64,000 bases of DNA from Alkalimarinus alittae (GTDB lineage Bacteria; Pseudomonadota; Gammaproteobacteria; Pseudomonadales; Oleiphilaceae): the NCBI RefSeq assembly GCF_026016465.1, contig NZ_CP100390.1, positions 1,588,001 to 1,652,000 on the forward strand, written 5' to 3'. Numbering within the stretch: the stretch's first letter is position 1; every line of letters starts with the position of its first letter. Shown in pieces: positions 48,045 through 57,186 of this stretch. A program made the translations under genes and the position numbers. The notes under the pieces are model-generated. The model did no database searches. It was not told the origin of the DNA and saw only the letters and a program-made list of their open reading frames with translations.

Positions 48045-50141
48045 TTACCCCTGTAGTAACTGCAGAACTTGTTGTGGTTGCGCGTTTGCTTGAGAAAGCA
48101 CCGACAAGCCTGCAGACTGTAGCACCTGTGCACGAGATAATTCTGCAGTTTCAGCAGCAAAATCGGCATCTCTGATTCTTGAGTTTGCTGACTCTAAGTT
48201 CTCAGCTGTAATAGCTTGGTTATCAATGGTTGACTCAAAGCGGTTTTGGATGGCGCCTAAGTCAGCACGGATGAAGTTAACTTTGTTGAGTGAGTTATCA
48301 ACAGCTTCAAGTGCTGCTAATGCGCCATCTACTGTACTGATATCAACATCTTTCAATAACATTCCGGATTCAGTACCACCAAAACTACCTACGTTAAGGC
48401 CTGCGTGCTCGTTATCACCGGTGTTCGTTCCAATAGTGAACTGACCCGCAGAGGTCAACGTTATAGAGCCACCGGTGTTGCCCGCAGTTAGCCCAGTATC
48501 ACCCGCAGTAGCTGTAGCAAGCTCAATCGTACGTCCATCTTCAGCTACTAAATTCAACTTATCACCATCGATAATTGATGCTGTAACTCCCGTTTGACCT
48601 GCTTTGGCATTAATTGCATCAACAATAGTGGTTTGGTTAGCCACCGCATCTGCTGTTGTCGTCCCACCAATGGCGACGTCATTGATCGTGATGGCAAACG
48701 CTCCCGCTGTGGTACCCGTGATAGCCGCACCCACCACTGACGTGGCATTAGCTTCTGCGGTAACGCCAGTCTGGTCAGATATTTTGTTGATGGCCGCTGC
48801 TTTAGCTATTGCCGAGCCAGCATTATTCGCTAAAGTAGAGGCGGTATCATCCGTTGATTTGGATGCACCAACCGAGACTCCGTTTATTGTAATGTCTCCT
48901 GCGGCTAAAGCGTTGCCAGTGTCTACATTGTCACTAATTGTGCCCGCTTGGGTCCCACTATATGTTCCTACTTCGAAGCCCGCATTATCGATGTTACCCG
49001 TATTGGTCGTAAGATTTATGCTGCTGCCATCTGTACTTGCTAGAGTAATATCCCCTGTGTAGGTATTACCTGTGGTACCCGGGTTACTTGCACCACCCGT
49101 ACCAAGCCCCGTCGCTAAACCAAATGAACCTGCGGTTGCACCTACGATGGTAATATTGCGCCCGTCTTCCGCGGTCAAGTCAATGCGTGCACCAGAAGGC
49201 ATATCAATAACTGTTGCCACAACGCCTGTTGCGCCAGATTTTTCGTTTATGGTTGCCGCAGCACTTGCCAAATCTGCGGCTGCATTGCCAGATGCAACTT
49301 TTGACAATGAAAATGTTTGCCCGTTGATATCTATAGGAGTTGCGCCAACAGCAATTGCGGCATCAGCAATCAGAGTTCCCTTAACTGTATTTATATTAGC
49401 CGTTGCAGTAACGCCCGTACTATCTGATACGGCGTTAATAGCCGAAGCTTTGGCAATCGCGCTAGATGCCGCATGGGTCGTCGATGCCGTATCTGCAACA
49501 CCTGAAGATGCTTCTACTGCGATATTATTGATAACTAAATCACCAGACACCATGGCATCCCCATTGGCAGCGCCAGGACCCGTTAGTGGTGTTTGTGGCA
49601 TGGTAGAGGAAATACCGGCTGTTTCAGCACTGCCTAATGTAGAGGTCGTTACCCCTGCGATACCAAAAGTGAGGCTTTCTCCTTCATTGGCACCAATTTG
49701 AAATGTAACGTCTTCAAACGTACCGTCTAAAAGTTTGGTGCCATTAAAATTTGTTTGCTCAGAGATGCGCTGAATTTCGTCTTTTAGTTGCTGTACTTCT
49801 ATGTTCAGAGCATCTCTGTCGACGGCGCTGTTAGTGGCGTTAGCTGACTGGAGTGCCAAGTCTCTTATTCGAAGTAAGTTTTCGGTCATTGAGCCAAGAG
49901 CGCCTTCTGCTGTTTGAGATAATGAAACACCATCTCCAGCATTTCTCATGGCAACGTCGAGCCCACGAGTTTGAGTGGTGAAACGTGTTGATATTGCCAA
50001 GCCCGCTGCGTCGTCTTTTGCGCTGTTTATGCGTAAGCCCGAAGACAAACGTTGGAGCGATGTATTGTAGTCACCCTGAGAGTTATTCAGGTTCCGCTGT
50101 GCGTTGATAGACGCAATATTGGTATTGATGATTTGAGGCAT
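48045..50141 (-). CDS. fliC: Flagellin (698 residues, large central domain)
   Basis: Filament subunit. The N-terminal D0/D1 part begins [20 protein letters not shown] with [18 protein letters not shown], and the C-terminus has [14 protein letters not shown] and [13 protein letters not shown], typical of polar flagellins. The unusually long middle has two copies of a flagellin hook-IN-like module ([10 protein letters not shown]... and [10 protein letters not shown]...) rich in Ala, Thr, Gly and Asn. The ATG at 50141 has AGGAG upstream; the frame is open to 50180. A sigma54-type promoter lies upstream. The middle is nearly identical in protein to the divergent paralogue. Confidence 0.97.
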   Translation of the reverse strand: MPQIINTNIASINAQRNLNNSQGDYNTSLQRLSSGLRINSAKDDAAGLAISTRFTTQTRGLDVAMRNAGDGVSLSQTAEGALGSMTENLLRIRDLALQSANATNSAVDRDALNIEVQQLKDEIQRISEQTNFNGTKLLDGTFEDVTFQIGANEGESLTFGIAGVTTSTLGSAETAGISSTMPQTPLTGPGAANGDAMVSGDLVINNIAVEASSGVADTASTTHAASSAIAKASAINAVSDSTGVTATANINTVKGTLIADAAIAVGATPIDINGQTFSLSKVASGNAAADLASAAATINEKSGATGVVATVIDMPSGARIDLTAEDGRNITIVGATAGSFGLATGLGTGGASNPGTTGNTYTGDITLASTDGSSINLTTNTGNIDNAGFEVGTYSGTQAGTISDNVDTGNALAAGDITINGVSVGASKSTDDTASTLANNAGSAIAKAAAINKISDQTGVTAEANATSVVGAAITGTTAGAFAITINDVAIGGTTTADAVANQTTIVDAINAKAGQTGVTASIIDGDKLNLVAEDGRTIELATATAGDTGLTAGNTGGSITLTSAGQFTIGTNTGDNEHAGLNVGSFGGTESGMLLKDVDISTVDGALAALEAVDNSLNKVNFIRADLGAIQNRFESTIDNQAITAENLESANSRIRDADFAAETAELSRAQVLQSAGLSVLSQANAQPQQVLQLLQG

Positions 50142-50280
50142 TGTGCTCTCCTGCTTATCTTCTATACCGGTTGTCAGCATTCCCTAACTAAAGTGGGATC
50201 AGCAATTACCGGCTGCTTTAAAGTTATTTAACGATATGATGAAGGTTCAGAACATCATTTCTGCGCTTAACAGCCTTAAA

Positions 50281-50295
50281 GCATTAGCTGTGCCA
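50281..50295 (-). promoter_or_regulatory. Sigma54 (RpoN) promoter of the minus-strand flagellin
   Basis: On the minus strand this reads TGGCAC-AGCTA-ATGC, with the invariant GG and GC ten bases apart as required for -24/-12. It differs from TGGCAC-N5-TTGC by one base. It would start transcription about 128 bases before the ATG. Confidence 0.78.
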
Positions 50296-50390
50296 GTTTT
50301 TAGTAATTGACTGTAATATGTTGAAAGTATTAGTTAAAATAATTCGTATTAAAAATTATGTATAACTATTGAGTGGCAGTTATACAGGAG

Positions 50391-50420
50391 ATTGCCGGTA
50401 TTTTGGCGGTATATTGCCGC
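50391..50420. promoter_or_regulatory. Possible activator-binding cluster upstream of the sigma54 flagellin promoter
   Basis: TTGCCG occurs at 50392-50397 and 50414-50419, with GCGG-TATATTG-CCGC as an inverted repeat at the right end. It lies about 100-140 bases upstream of the -24/-12 site, a typical enhancer distance for NtrC-type flagellar activators. There is no consensus match to confirm it. Confidence 0.35.
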
Positions 50421-50593
50421 TTTTGGCTTGGTAGTAAACTCTAAGTGGAAAGAAAAAATAAAAGTTGTAATGAAAGTTCTTTGTAAAGTTACTTAGTACA
50501 TATAAATCAAATATTTAAAGGCAAAAGGTGCTTAAGATTTCCCACTTTATATTGACAACTTCTTGCTGGATTACACTCCGTAACATTAAAAAT

Positions 50594-50620
50594 TAAAGGT
50601 CGTTAATTTTTTGCCGTTAA
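50594..50620 (+). promoter_or_regulatory. Sigma28 (FliA) promoter of the plus-strand flagellin
   Basis: TAAAGGTC, eleven bases, GCCGTTAA. This matches TAAAGTTT-N11-GCCGATAA at six of eight and seven of eight positions with exact spacing. It lies 115 bases before the flagellin ATG. Confidence 0.82.
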
Positions 50621-50735
50621 CTATCACAAGGCAAGTATCTATCTATTCGACAGCTTACATAAATGATGTAGCTCGAGAGGATGGTAACTCAATAACGAGA
50701 GCGCCTTGTTTGATGAAGGTTCTAGGAGAAAAATT

Positions 50736-52829
50736 ATGCCACAAATTATAAATACCAATATAAGCTCGCTAACCGCGCAACGTAATCTGAATAATGCACA
50801 GTCAGACAATGCTCAGGCTCTTAACCGTTTGTCTTCAGGTTTGCGTATTAACAGTTCAAAGGATGATGCAGCGGGTTTAGCCATATCAACCCGCTTTGAA
50901 TCACAGATTAGTGGTTTGAATGTCGCTACACGAAACGCAGGTGATGGTGTATCACTAGCGCAAACAGCTGAAGGTGCATTGGACTCTATTACTACCAACC
51001 TGTCGCGTTTACGTGAACTAGCGGTTCAGTCTGCTAACGCCACCAACTCTGATGTTGACCGTGACGCCCTAAACAAAGAAGCAGCACAGATTATCGAAGA
51101 AGTGGGACGTATATCAGATCAGACCAACTTTAACGGCGTTAAGTTATTGAATGGAGACTTCCAAGCTCAGTCATTCCAAGTAGGTGCAAACGTTGGTGAA
51201 ACCATTGATGTAAATATTGCAGCTGTAACTACCTCTACATTAGGTAGCGCAGAAACAGCCGGTATTTCCTCTACTATGTCGCAAACACCATTAACTGGTG
51301 CAGGCGCTGCTAATGGGGATGCCATGGTTTCAGGCGATCTTGTGATTAACGGTGCGGCAATAGGGGCTTCTTCAGGCGCGGCAGATACGGCATCAACGAC
51401 CCATGCTGCTTCTAGCTCGATTGCCAAAGCGGCGGCTATTAACGCCGCATCAGGTAATACAGGTGTTACTGCAACGGCTAACGTGAATACGGTGGAGGGT
51501 ACATTGGTTGCTGATGCTGCAGCGTTGGTTGCTGCAACTGATATCGATATCAACGGTCAATCATTCTCACTTTCTAAGGCGGCAACAGGCGATGCAGCCG
51601 CAGATTTAGCAACTGCAGCAGCAACGATTAATGAAAAGTCTGGCGCGACGGGTGTCGTAGCTACAGTCATCGAAGTGGACGGTGGTGCTCGTATTGATTT
51701 AGCGGCCGAAGATGGACGTAATATTACGATCGTAGGTGCTGCTGCAGGCACATTTGGTTTAGCGACGGGCCTTGGTACGGGTGGTGCAAGCAACGCTGGT
51801 ACCACAGGTAATACCTACACGGGTGATATTACCTTGGCGAGTGTAGATGGTAGTGATATCAACCTTACGACTAATACCGGCAACATCGATAATGCGGGCT
51901 TCGAAGTAGGATCATTTAGTGGGACTCAAGGTGGCGCAGTCAGCGATAATGTTGACACTGCTAACGCGTTGGTGGCAGGCGACATTACAATCAACGGGGT
52001 GTCTGTTGGCGCTTCCAAGTCGACTGATGATACTGCCTCTACCTTAGCGAATAATGCAGGCTCTGCAATAGCTAAAGCGGCGGCTATCAACAGGATATCT
52101 GATCAAACTGGCGTTACTGCAGAAGCTAATGCTACATCAGTGGTTGGGGCCGCTATCACAGGTACCACTGCAGGCGCGTTTGCGATTACGATCAATGATG
52201 TTGCCATCGGTGGGACAACGACAGCAGATGCGGTTGCTAACCAGACCACTATTGTTGATGCAATTAATGCGAAAGCAGGGCAAACGGGAGTCACTGCTTC
52301 AATTATTGACGGTGACAAGTTGAACCTAGTAGCTGCTGACGGGCGCACAATTGAGCTTGCAACGGGTACTGCTGGCGATACCGGGCTAACTGCTGGAAAT
52401 ACGGGAGGGTCACTAACGTTGTCGTCTGCGGGTGAGTTTACCATTGGAACTAATACTGGCGATAATGAGCACGCAGGTCTTAATGTAGGTAGTTTTGGTG
52501 GTACGGAATCGGGCACTTTACTAAAAGATGTTGATATCAGTACAGTAGATGGCGCCAACAAAGCCATCCAAGCGGTAGATAACGCCCTAGCTCAAGTCAA
52601 CACCGAACGTGCTGCACTAGGTGCGATTCAAAACCGTTTCGATAACACGATCTCATCGAACCAGATAAACTCCGAGAACCTTTCGGCTGCGAACTCACGA
52701 ATCAAAGATGCTGACTTTGCTGCAGAAACCGCTGCACTGTCTAGATCTTCGGTTCTACAGCAGGCAGGTATTTCGATCTTAGCCCAGGCTAACGCCCAGC
52801 CACAGCAGGTGTTGTCACTACTAGGATAA
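50736..52829 (+). CDS. Second flagellin (697 residues), divergent paralogue
   Basis: A second filament subunit with the same layout: [38 protein letters not shown], two hook-IN-like modules, then [14 protein letters not shown] and [12 protein letters not shown]. The ATG at 50736 has AGGAG upstream; the frame opens at 50706. Its central part (about 51227-52555) is nearly the same protein as in the minus-strand flagellin, while the D0/D1 ends differ more. It is under a sigma28-type promoter and followed by a terminator, then flaG. I leave out the symbol because flaA/flaB order cannot be settled. Confidence 0.97.
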   Translation: MPQIINTNISSLTAQRNLNNAQSDNAQALNRLSSGLRINSSKDDAAGLAISTRFESQISGLNVATRNAGDGVSLAQTAEGALDSITTNLSRLRELAVQSANATNSDVDRDALNKEAAQIIEEVGRISDQTNFNGVKLLNGDFQAQSFQVGANVGETIDVNIAAVTTSTLGSAETAGISSTMSQTPLTGAGAANGDAMVSGDLVINGAAIGASSGAADTASTTHAASSSIAKAAAINAASGNTGVTATANVNTVEGTLVADAAALVAATDIDINGQSFSLSKAATGDAAADLATAAATINEKSGATGVVATVIEVDGGARIDLAAEDGRNITIVGAAAGTFGLATGLGTGGASNAGTTGNTYTGDITLASVDGSDINLTTNTGNIDNAGFEVGSFSGTQGGAVSDNVDTANALVAGDITINGVSVGASKSTDDTASTLANNAGSAIAKAAAINRISDQTGVTAEANATSVVGAAITGTTAGAFAITINDVAIGGTTTADAVANQTTIVDAINAKAGQTGVTASIIDGDKLNLVAADGRTIELATGTAGDTGLTAGNTGGSLTLSSAGEFTIGTNTGDNEHAGLNVGSFGGTESGTLLKDVDISTVDGANKAIQAVDNALAQVNTERAALGAIQNRFDNTISSNQINSENLSAANSRIKDADFAAETAALSRSSVLQQAGISILAQANAQPQQVLSLLG

Positions 52830-52846
52830 CTTAAGCCATAACTAAG

Positions 52847-52890
52847 CCGGCCTTGATACTCTCTTATGAGGTCTATTAAGGCCGGATTTT
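52847..52890 (+). terminator. Terminator after the plus-strand flagellin
   Basis: CCGGCCTT pairs with AAGGCCGG across a 23-base loop, and ATTTTC follows. It lies 17 bases after the flagellin stop. Confidence 0.7.
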
Positions 52891-52932
52891 CAGTTAAACT
52901 TATAGTTATACCTAAAAGAGTAGAGGTGTATT

Positions 52933-53349
52933 ATGAATGACGTTAAAACAAATAGTGTAGATCTTGCCCTCCGGGTCGGGTCAGCGGCGTCGCCACCTCA
53001 GCAACACTCTCAACAGGCGGCAAAGGTATCTGGCGCGACTGATGAATCTGTGCAAAACGTTAGACCAAAGGCTGATATTAGTTTGGTTGAAGTTGACAAA
53101 AACGAGCAGACTCAAGAGCAGAAAGATAAACAGTTAGAAGGGGCTGTTACAAAACTGAATGATTATATTCAGAATGTGCAGCGAGACCTTGAGTTTCAGA
53201 CGGACGACTCATCTGGAAAAACTGTTATAACCGTTGTTGACCGTCAGACCTCTGAAGTGGTCCGACAAATACCTGATGACGTGGCGTTGAAGTTGGCGCA
53301 AGACTTGCAGCAGGATGAACCACTTAGTTTATTTAACATTAAAGTGTGA
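52933..53349 (+). CDS. flaG: FlaG-family flagellar protein
   Basis: A 138-residue FlaG protein, which influences filament length. The N-terminal half is polar and disordered. The conserved C-terminal domain has LNDYIQNVQRDLEFQTDDSS, VVDRQTSEVVRQIPDD and an LFNIKV end. It lies between flagellin and fliD, the usual position in polar-flagellated Gammaproteobacteria. An AGAGG site precedes the ATG. Confidence 0.92.
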   Translation: MNDVKTNSVDLALRVGSAASPPQQHSQQAAKVSGATDESVQNVRPKADISLVEVDKNEQTQEQKDKQLEGAVTKLNDYIQNVQRDLEFQTDDSSGKTVITVVDRQTSEVVRQIPDDVALKLAQDLQQDEPLSLFNIKV

Positions 53350-53386
53350 AATCGGCAACAAGTTACATTTATTTACAGGGAAAAGG

Positions 53387-53413
53387 CAAAGCTTTGCCTG
53401 TCGTTGCCGATAC
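53387..53413 (+). promoter_or_regulatory. Sigma28 (FliA) promoter of fliD
   Basis: CAAAGCTT, eleven bases, GCCGATAC matches the FliA consensus at six of eight and seven of eight positions. The -35 lies within the perfect palindrome GGCAAAGCTTTGCC (53385-53398). It is about 98 bases upstream of the fliD ATG. Confidence 0.75.
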
Positions 53414-53510
53414 AGTTAGTAAGTCAGTGACACGCTTTACTTTAACGATGGTACTTAACAGAGTTAAATAAACAACTGGCTTACATAACTGTTTAGTGGG
53501 GGCAATCAAT

Positions 53511-55490
53511 ATGTCAGTTTCATCAATAGGTATCGGCTCTGGTGTTCTTACCAGTGATCTGATCGATCAGTTAGCCAGTGCAGAGCGAGCGCCCACTGAG
53601 CTTCGCTTTGACCGTAAAGAAGAGCAGGTGCAAGCAGAGCTGTCGGCTGTTGGTCGTATTAGAAGTGCGCTGACCGATCTTCGACTTCCCACGCGTGTTC
53701 TTAGTAACCCCAATGCGCTTCAGTCTTTAAATGCGGAATCTTCTTCGAGTAATGTAAGCGCGACTGCGGCTGAAGGTGCGGCTGTAGGTCAATATTCGCT
53801 TGAAGTAACAGATCTTGCTCAAGCACACTCGTTAAGTACTGCTGCATTAGCAGATAAAAATATTACGTCGCTTGGTACGGGCTCACTGAGTATTACAGTA
53901 GGTGGCGTTACTAAAGAGATCACGATTGATGGTAGCAACAACACACTAGAAGGTATTGCTAATGCGGTAAACGCTGAAGAAGATTTAGCGTTAAATGCAA
54001 GTGTGATTGATACCGGTTCTGGTTTTGTATTGGTTTTTGCGGCACAGAATTCAGGTACAGAAAACGCGATAGAGATTAGTGTTAATGATACCGGCGATGG
54101 TAATAGTATCGATGCGTTAGGTCTTTCTCAGCTTTCATTTGATGGCGCAAACAACCATCTCACTGAGTCTGTCATAGCAAAAGACGCACTTTTCTCGATA
54201 AATGGTATTCCGATTTCACGGCAATCCAACACAGTCTCAGATGCAATTGATGGTGTGACGTTCACGCTAGCCGGTAAAACCAATGGATCTCCCGCTACGA
54301 TAGCCATTACACAAGACACTGAAAAAGTGCTAGAACGAATTCAAACCTTTGTAGATGCGTTTAATGAAGTCAAAACAATTCTCAACGAAGTGACCGCGTT
54401 CGACCCAAACAGTTCTGAAGAAACAGGCGTGTTACTGGGTGATTCAACGGTACGCTCTATTAATGCTCAGCTTAGAGGCGTGCTTTCACAGGTAGTACCC
54501 GGTTTAGACGGTTCAGCCGTTCGAAGTTTGGCTGAAGTTGGTATTTCGACTGACAGACAAACAGGTATGCTGACGGTTGATGATGATATGTTTACCAAAG
54601 CATTAACTGAATCACCAGACGATGTTATTGCGCTATTTGCTGAACAGGGCCATGCGTCTGATGCACAGGTTTCGTTTGTATCTAAAAGCGGAAAAACGGT
54701 GCCGGGTACCTATGATGTTAATATTACGCAAGCAGCGACTAACGGTAATTTTACGGGCACTGCAGCTATTGGCGCTTCAACGGTCATTGATGCAAATAAC
54801 GATACGTTTAAAATTAGTGTTAATGGAACCGAAAGCGCAGAAATCACTCTAACAGCAGGCACTTATTCTGAAGCTCAGCTAGTCACTGAATTTCAAAAAC
54901 AGCTCGATGCTGATGCCAATTTAAGTGGTGCAGGGGCGGCTATATCTGTCTCACTAGATGGTAGTGGTCAATTACAGTTTACCTCAAGTACATTTGGTAG
55001 TGACTCAACCGTGTCATTTACTTCAGTCGATATGAATACCTTGGCGTCGTTGGGTATTGATGCGATCGCCGGTGTTGATGGTCTTGATGTAGAGGGGACG
55101 ATCAACGGTGAAGCTGCTACAGGTAAAGGTCAGCTGCTTAAAGGCGCTGCTGATGATGAAAGTGAAGGCTTAACGGTTAAAGTAGAAGGCTCAACTATTG
55201 GCAGTCGGGGGTCGGTAACCTTTATAGAAGGTATAGGTGATCAGCTAGTTGATAAGTTGAATAGCTTTCTGGAGTTTGAAGGCATTATTGGTGCTAAAGA
55301 ATCAGGCTTAAAAGATCAGTTAGCTGAAATAGCCAAAGGCAGAATTCAGCTTGATTTGAGAGTTGAGAATTTGAGGTCGAGACTGGCTACACAGTTTACG
55401 GCTGCCGATATTTTGGTTTCTCAACTGAATAACACGCAGGATTTTCTAAAAAGCCAATTGGCTGCGTTAACAGGCTCTAAAGACGATTAG
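53511..55490 (+). CDS. fliD: Flagellar filament cap protein FliD
   Basis: Filament capping protein, 659 residues, that helps flagellin fold at the tip. The start MSVSSIGIGSGVLTSDLIDQLA and the end LRSRLATQFTAADILVSQLN are typical of FliD. The middle holds Ser/Thr/Ala-rich beta modules. I preferred the ATG at 53511 to the GTG at 53496, because GGGGGC just before it makes a ribosome site. It is followed by fliS 72 bases on. Confidence 0.95.
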   Translation: MSVSSIGIGSGVLTSDLIDQLASAERAPTELRFDRKEEQVQAELSAVGRIRSALTDLRLPTRVLSNPNALQSLNAESSSSNVSATAAEGAAVGQYSLEVTDLAQAHSLSTAALADKNITSLGTGSLSITVGGVTKEITIDGSNNTLEGIANAVNAEEDLALNASVIDTGSGFVLVFAAQNSGTENAIEISVNDTGDGNSIDALGLSQLSFDGANNHLTESVIAKDALFSINGIPISRQSNTVSDAIDGVTFTLAGKTNGSPATIAITQDTEKVLERIQTFVDAFNEVKTILNEVTAFDPNSSEETGVLLGDSTVRSINAQLRGVLSQVVPGLDGSAVRSLAEVGISTDRQTGMLTVDDDMFTKALTESPDDVIALFAEQGHASDAQVSFVSKSGKTVPGTYDVNITQAATNGNFTGTAAIGASTVIDANNDTFKISVNGTESAEITLTAGTYSEAQLVTEFQKQLDADANLSGAGAAISVSLDGSGQLQFTSSTFGSDSTVSFTSVDMNTLASLGIDAIAGVDGLDVEGTINGEAATGKGQLLKGAADDESEGLTVKVEGSTIGSRGSVTFIEGIGDQLVDKLNSFLEFEGIIGAKESGLKDQLAEIAKGRIQLDLRVENLRSRLATQFTAADILVSQLNNTQDFLKSQLAALTGSKDD

Positions 55491-55562
55491 TATTAAATAT
55501 TACTAACGTTAAACTTGAGCAATAATAGAATTAGTTTTTAGTCATTAATAATCAGGTGAATT

Positions 55563-55958
55563 ATGAATGCATTACACCAGTACCAAGCAGTAAATACACA
55601 GACGAGCGTGGTTGATGTTGATCGACATCGGTTGATCCAGTTATTGTTTGAAGGCGCGTTAGAGCGTATTAATATGGCTAAAGCTCGTATTCAGGCAAAT
55701 GATTTTGAAGGCAAGAATCGGTTGATCAATAAGTCAATTGAAATTGTTTCTGGCTTGCGTAGTTTTCTTAACATAGAAGAAGGTCAGGGTCTCGCGTCTA
55801 ATTTATCTGACTTGTATGTGTACATTGAGCAGCGATTATTTGAAGCTAATGTTAAAAATGATATCGGAATGCTTGAAGAAGTTGCGGGTCACTTACGTAA
55901 AGTTAAAGAAGGTTGGGATGGTATTCGAGAAGAAGCACTAGAGCAGGGTATCGTTTAA
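55563..55958 (+). CDS. fliS: Flagellin export chaperone FliS
   Basis: Cytoplasmic chaperone of 131 residues that keeps flagellin unfolded for export. MNALHQYQAVNTQTSV, LIQLLFEGALERINMAKARI and SGLRSFLNIEEGQGLASNL are diagnostic. It follows fliD in the usual order and ends at a clear terminator. Confidence 0.95.
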   Translation: MNALHQYQAVNTQTSVVDVDRHRLIQLLFEGALERINMAKARIQANDFEGKNRLINKSIEIVSGLRSFLNIEEGQGLASNLSDLYVYIEQRLFEANVKNDIGMLEEVAGHLRKVKEGWDGIREEALEQGIV

Positions 55959-55978
55959 TTCAATGCATTCACCTATTT

Positions 55979-56003
55979 AAAGGGGGCGAAAGCCCCTTTT
56001 TTT
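55979..56003 (+). terminator. Rho-independent terminator after fliS
   Basis: GGGGC-GAAA-GCCCC, extended by A-T pairs, is followed by a run of seven T. It overlaps the stop codon of the convergent HDAC-family gene by two bases. Confidence 0.85.
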
Positions 56004-56925
56004 ATACGCCCGCCAAAGCCTCTAAATGCTGCTCAACACTTTCGGCTAATGCTTTTAAGTTATATCCCCCTTCTAAAATCGAGACTATTCTGTCGTTACT
56101 ATAGACCCTCGCTACATCCATTATTAATTTTGTAATCCACCGGTAATCTGTTTTATCTAACTCCAGATCGGCCATGGGGTCATTTATGTGAGCGTCAAAC
56201 CCTGCTGAAATTAAAATTAATTGAGGCTTGTGATTTTGAAGTTGCTTTAGCCAAGCCGCTTCAGTTTTATGGCGGAAGGTTATTCCTTGTGTGTGGGCTT
56301 CTAGTGGCAAATTGATGATATTGGGCTTATCGATAGCATAATGACTATTGGGGTAGTAAGGATGCTGAAAACTTGAACAGACTAACACCCTAGGGTCGTC
56401 TTGAAATATATCGACGGTGCCGTTGCATTGGTGTACATCAAAATCAATAATCGCGACTCGGTCAAGACCATGAAAATCAATGGCGTGCATTGCCGCAACA
56501 GCGATGTTGTTGTAAAAACAAAACCCCATGGTTTTATTACGTTGAGCGTGATGCCCTGGTGGGCGAGTGGCACAGAATGCATTTTTATTTTGCCCAGACA
56601 TTACCGCATCAACTGCCTGTATGCCTGCGCCTGCGGCTAACTTGGCTGCTCGCATAGTGTCGGGCATCATGATAGTGTCTTCATCTGCATATATACGGCC
56701 TTTTTTAGGCTGTATAAGATCGAGTTGCTCAACGTAAGTCGCAGGATGAACGCGCCTGACATGATCAGGTTTAACAAGTTCTGCGCGCATAAAGTCGAGC
56801 TCTTGATTTAGGCGGGTGTCTTGCAATTGATCTAAAATTGCCATCAGCCTAAGAGGGCTTTCTGGGTGTTCGGGCCCCATATTGTGCAACGTGCAGTCAT
56901 GATGACTTATATAAGCGGTTTTCAT
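56002..56925 (-). CDS. Histone deacetylase-family (AcuC/arginase fold) deacylase
   Basis: A 307-residue zinc-dependent deacylase. RPPGHHAQ carries the catalytic pair H125-H126. The metal site is D163 and H165 in IDFDVHQCNGT, where most bacterial members have HHGNG, and the third ligand is in SAGFDAH. Members act on acetylated small molecules or proteins. It is next to, and divergent from, the Pat-type acetyltransferase, so the two might oppose each other; this is inference. Confidence 0.91.
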   Translation of the reverse strand: MKTAYISHHDCTLHNMGPEHPESPLRLMAILDQLQDTRLNQELDFMRAELVKPDHVRRVHPATYVEQLDLIQPKKGRIYADEDTIMMPDTMRAAKLAAGAGIQAVDAVMSGQNKNAFCATRPPGHHAQRNKTMGFCFYNNIAVAAMHAIDFHGLDRVAIIDFDVHQCNGTVDIFQDDPRVLVCSSFQHPYYPNSHYAIDKPNIINLPLEAHTQGITFRHKTEAAWLKQLQNHKPQLILISAGFDAHINDPMADLELDKTDYRWITKLIMDVARVYSNDRIVSILEGGYNLKALAESVEQHLEALAGV

Positions 56926-57083
56926 AATGGAGACAACGTTATTATTAGGCTAGATTATTGTTTTTTAGTCGATGGAGTCAGTTTAACTAACACTGTCATT
57001 AATAGATATGATCACATCGACTAGTATTATAGTTACTGAGTCTGATCTGATCTAGGTCAGAAATTGAAACAGGCTCTTCTATG

Positions 57084-57097
57084 GTGACCAAAATCAA
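57084..57097 (+). promoter_or_regulatory. CRP/FNR-family site upstream of the Pat-type acetyltransferase
   Basis: GTGAC-CAAA-ATCAA differs from the norC box by one base in the half-site. It may equally be read as a weak CRP site (GTGA-N6-TCAA), and the E. coli homologue patZ is cAMP-CRP controlled. It lies 89 bases upstream of the GTG start. Confidence 0.5.
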
Positions 57098-57186
57098 CTA
57101 AATAGAAAGAGTTGCGCGCTATAGTGGACTATATTCTATACCACACCACAGTGATAGTGATTTCGACCTTTGTCTAGGAGACGAAT

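Larger units (their letters stand above)
50142..50735. other. 594-base divergent flagellin promoter region
   Basis: No gene. It holds a sigma54-type site for the minus-strand flagellin (50281-50295), a sigma28-type site for the plus-strand one (50594-50620), and a palindromic TTGCCG/GCGG cluster (50391-50420). A weak GCCGGTAA -10-like site on the minus strand at 50206-50213 has no good -35. Confidence 0.6.

Noticed and set aside
48226-49701. Long plus-strand frames rich in Ala, Val and Pro within the minus-strand flagellin
   Set aside because: Shadows of the flagellin coding strand; no ribosome sites, and the flagellin motifs are decisive.
50206-50213. GCCGGTAA as a sigma28 -10 for the minus-strand flagellin
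   Set aside because: There is no TAAA-type -35 at the required distance; the sigma54 site fits better.
50813-52567. Minus-strand frames in the plus-strand flagellin
   Set aside because: Same compositional shadow, mirroring those in the other flagellin.
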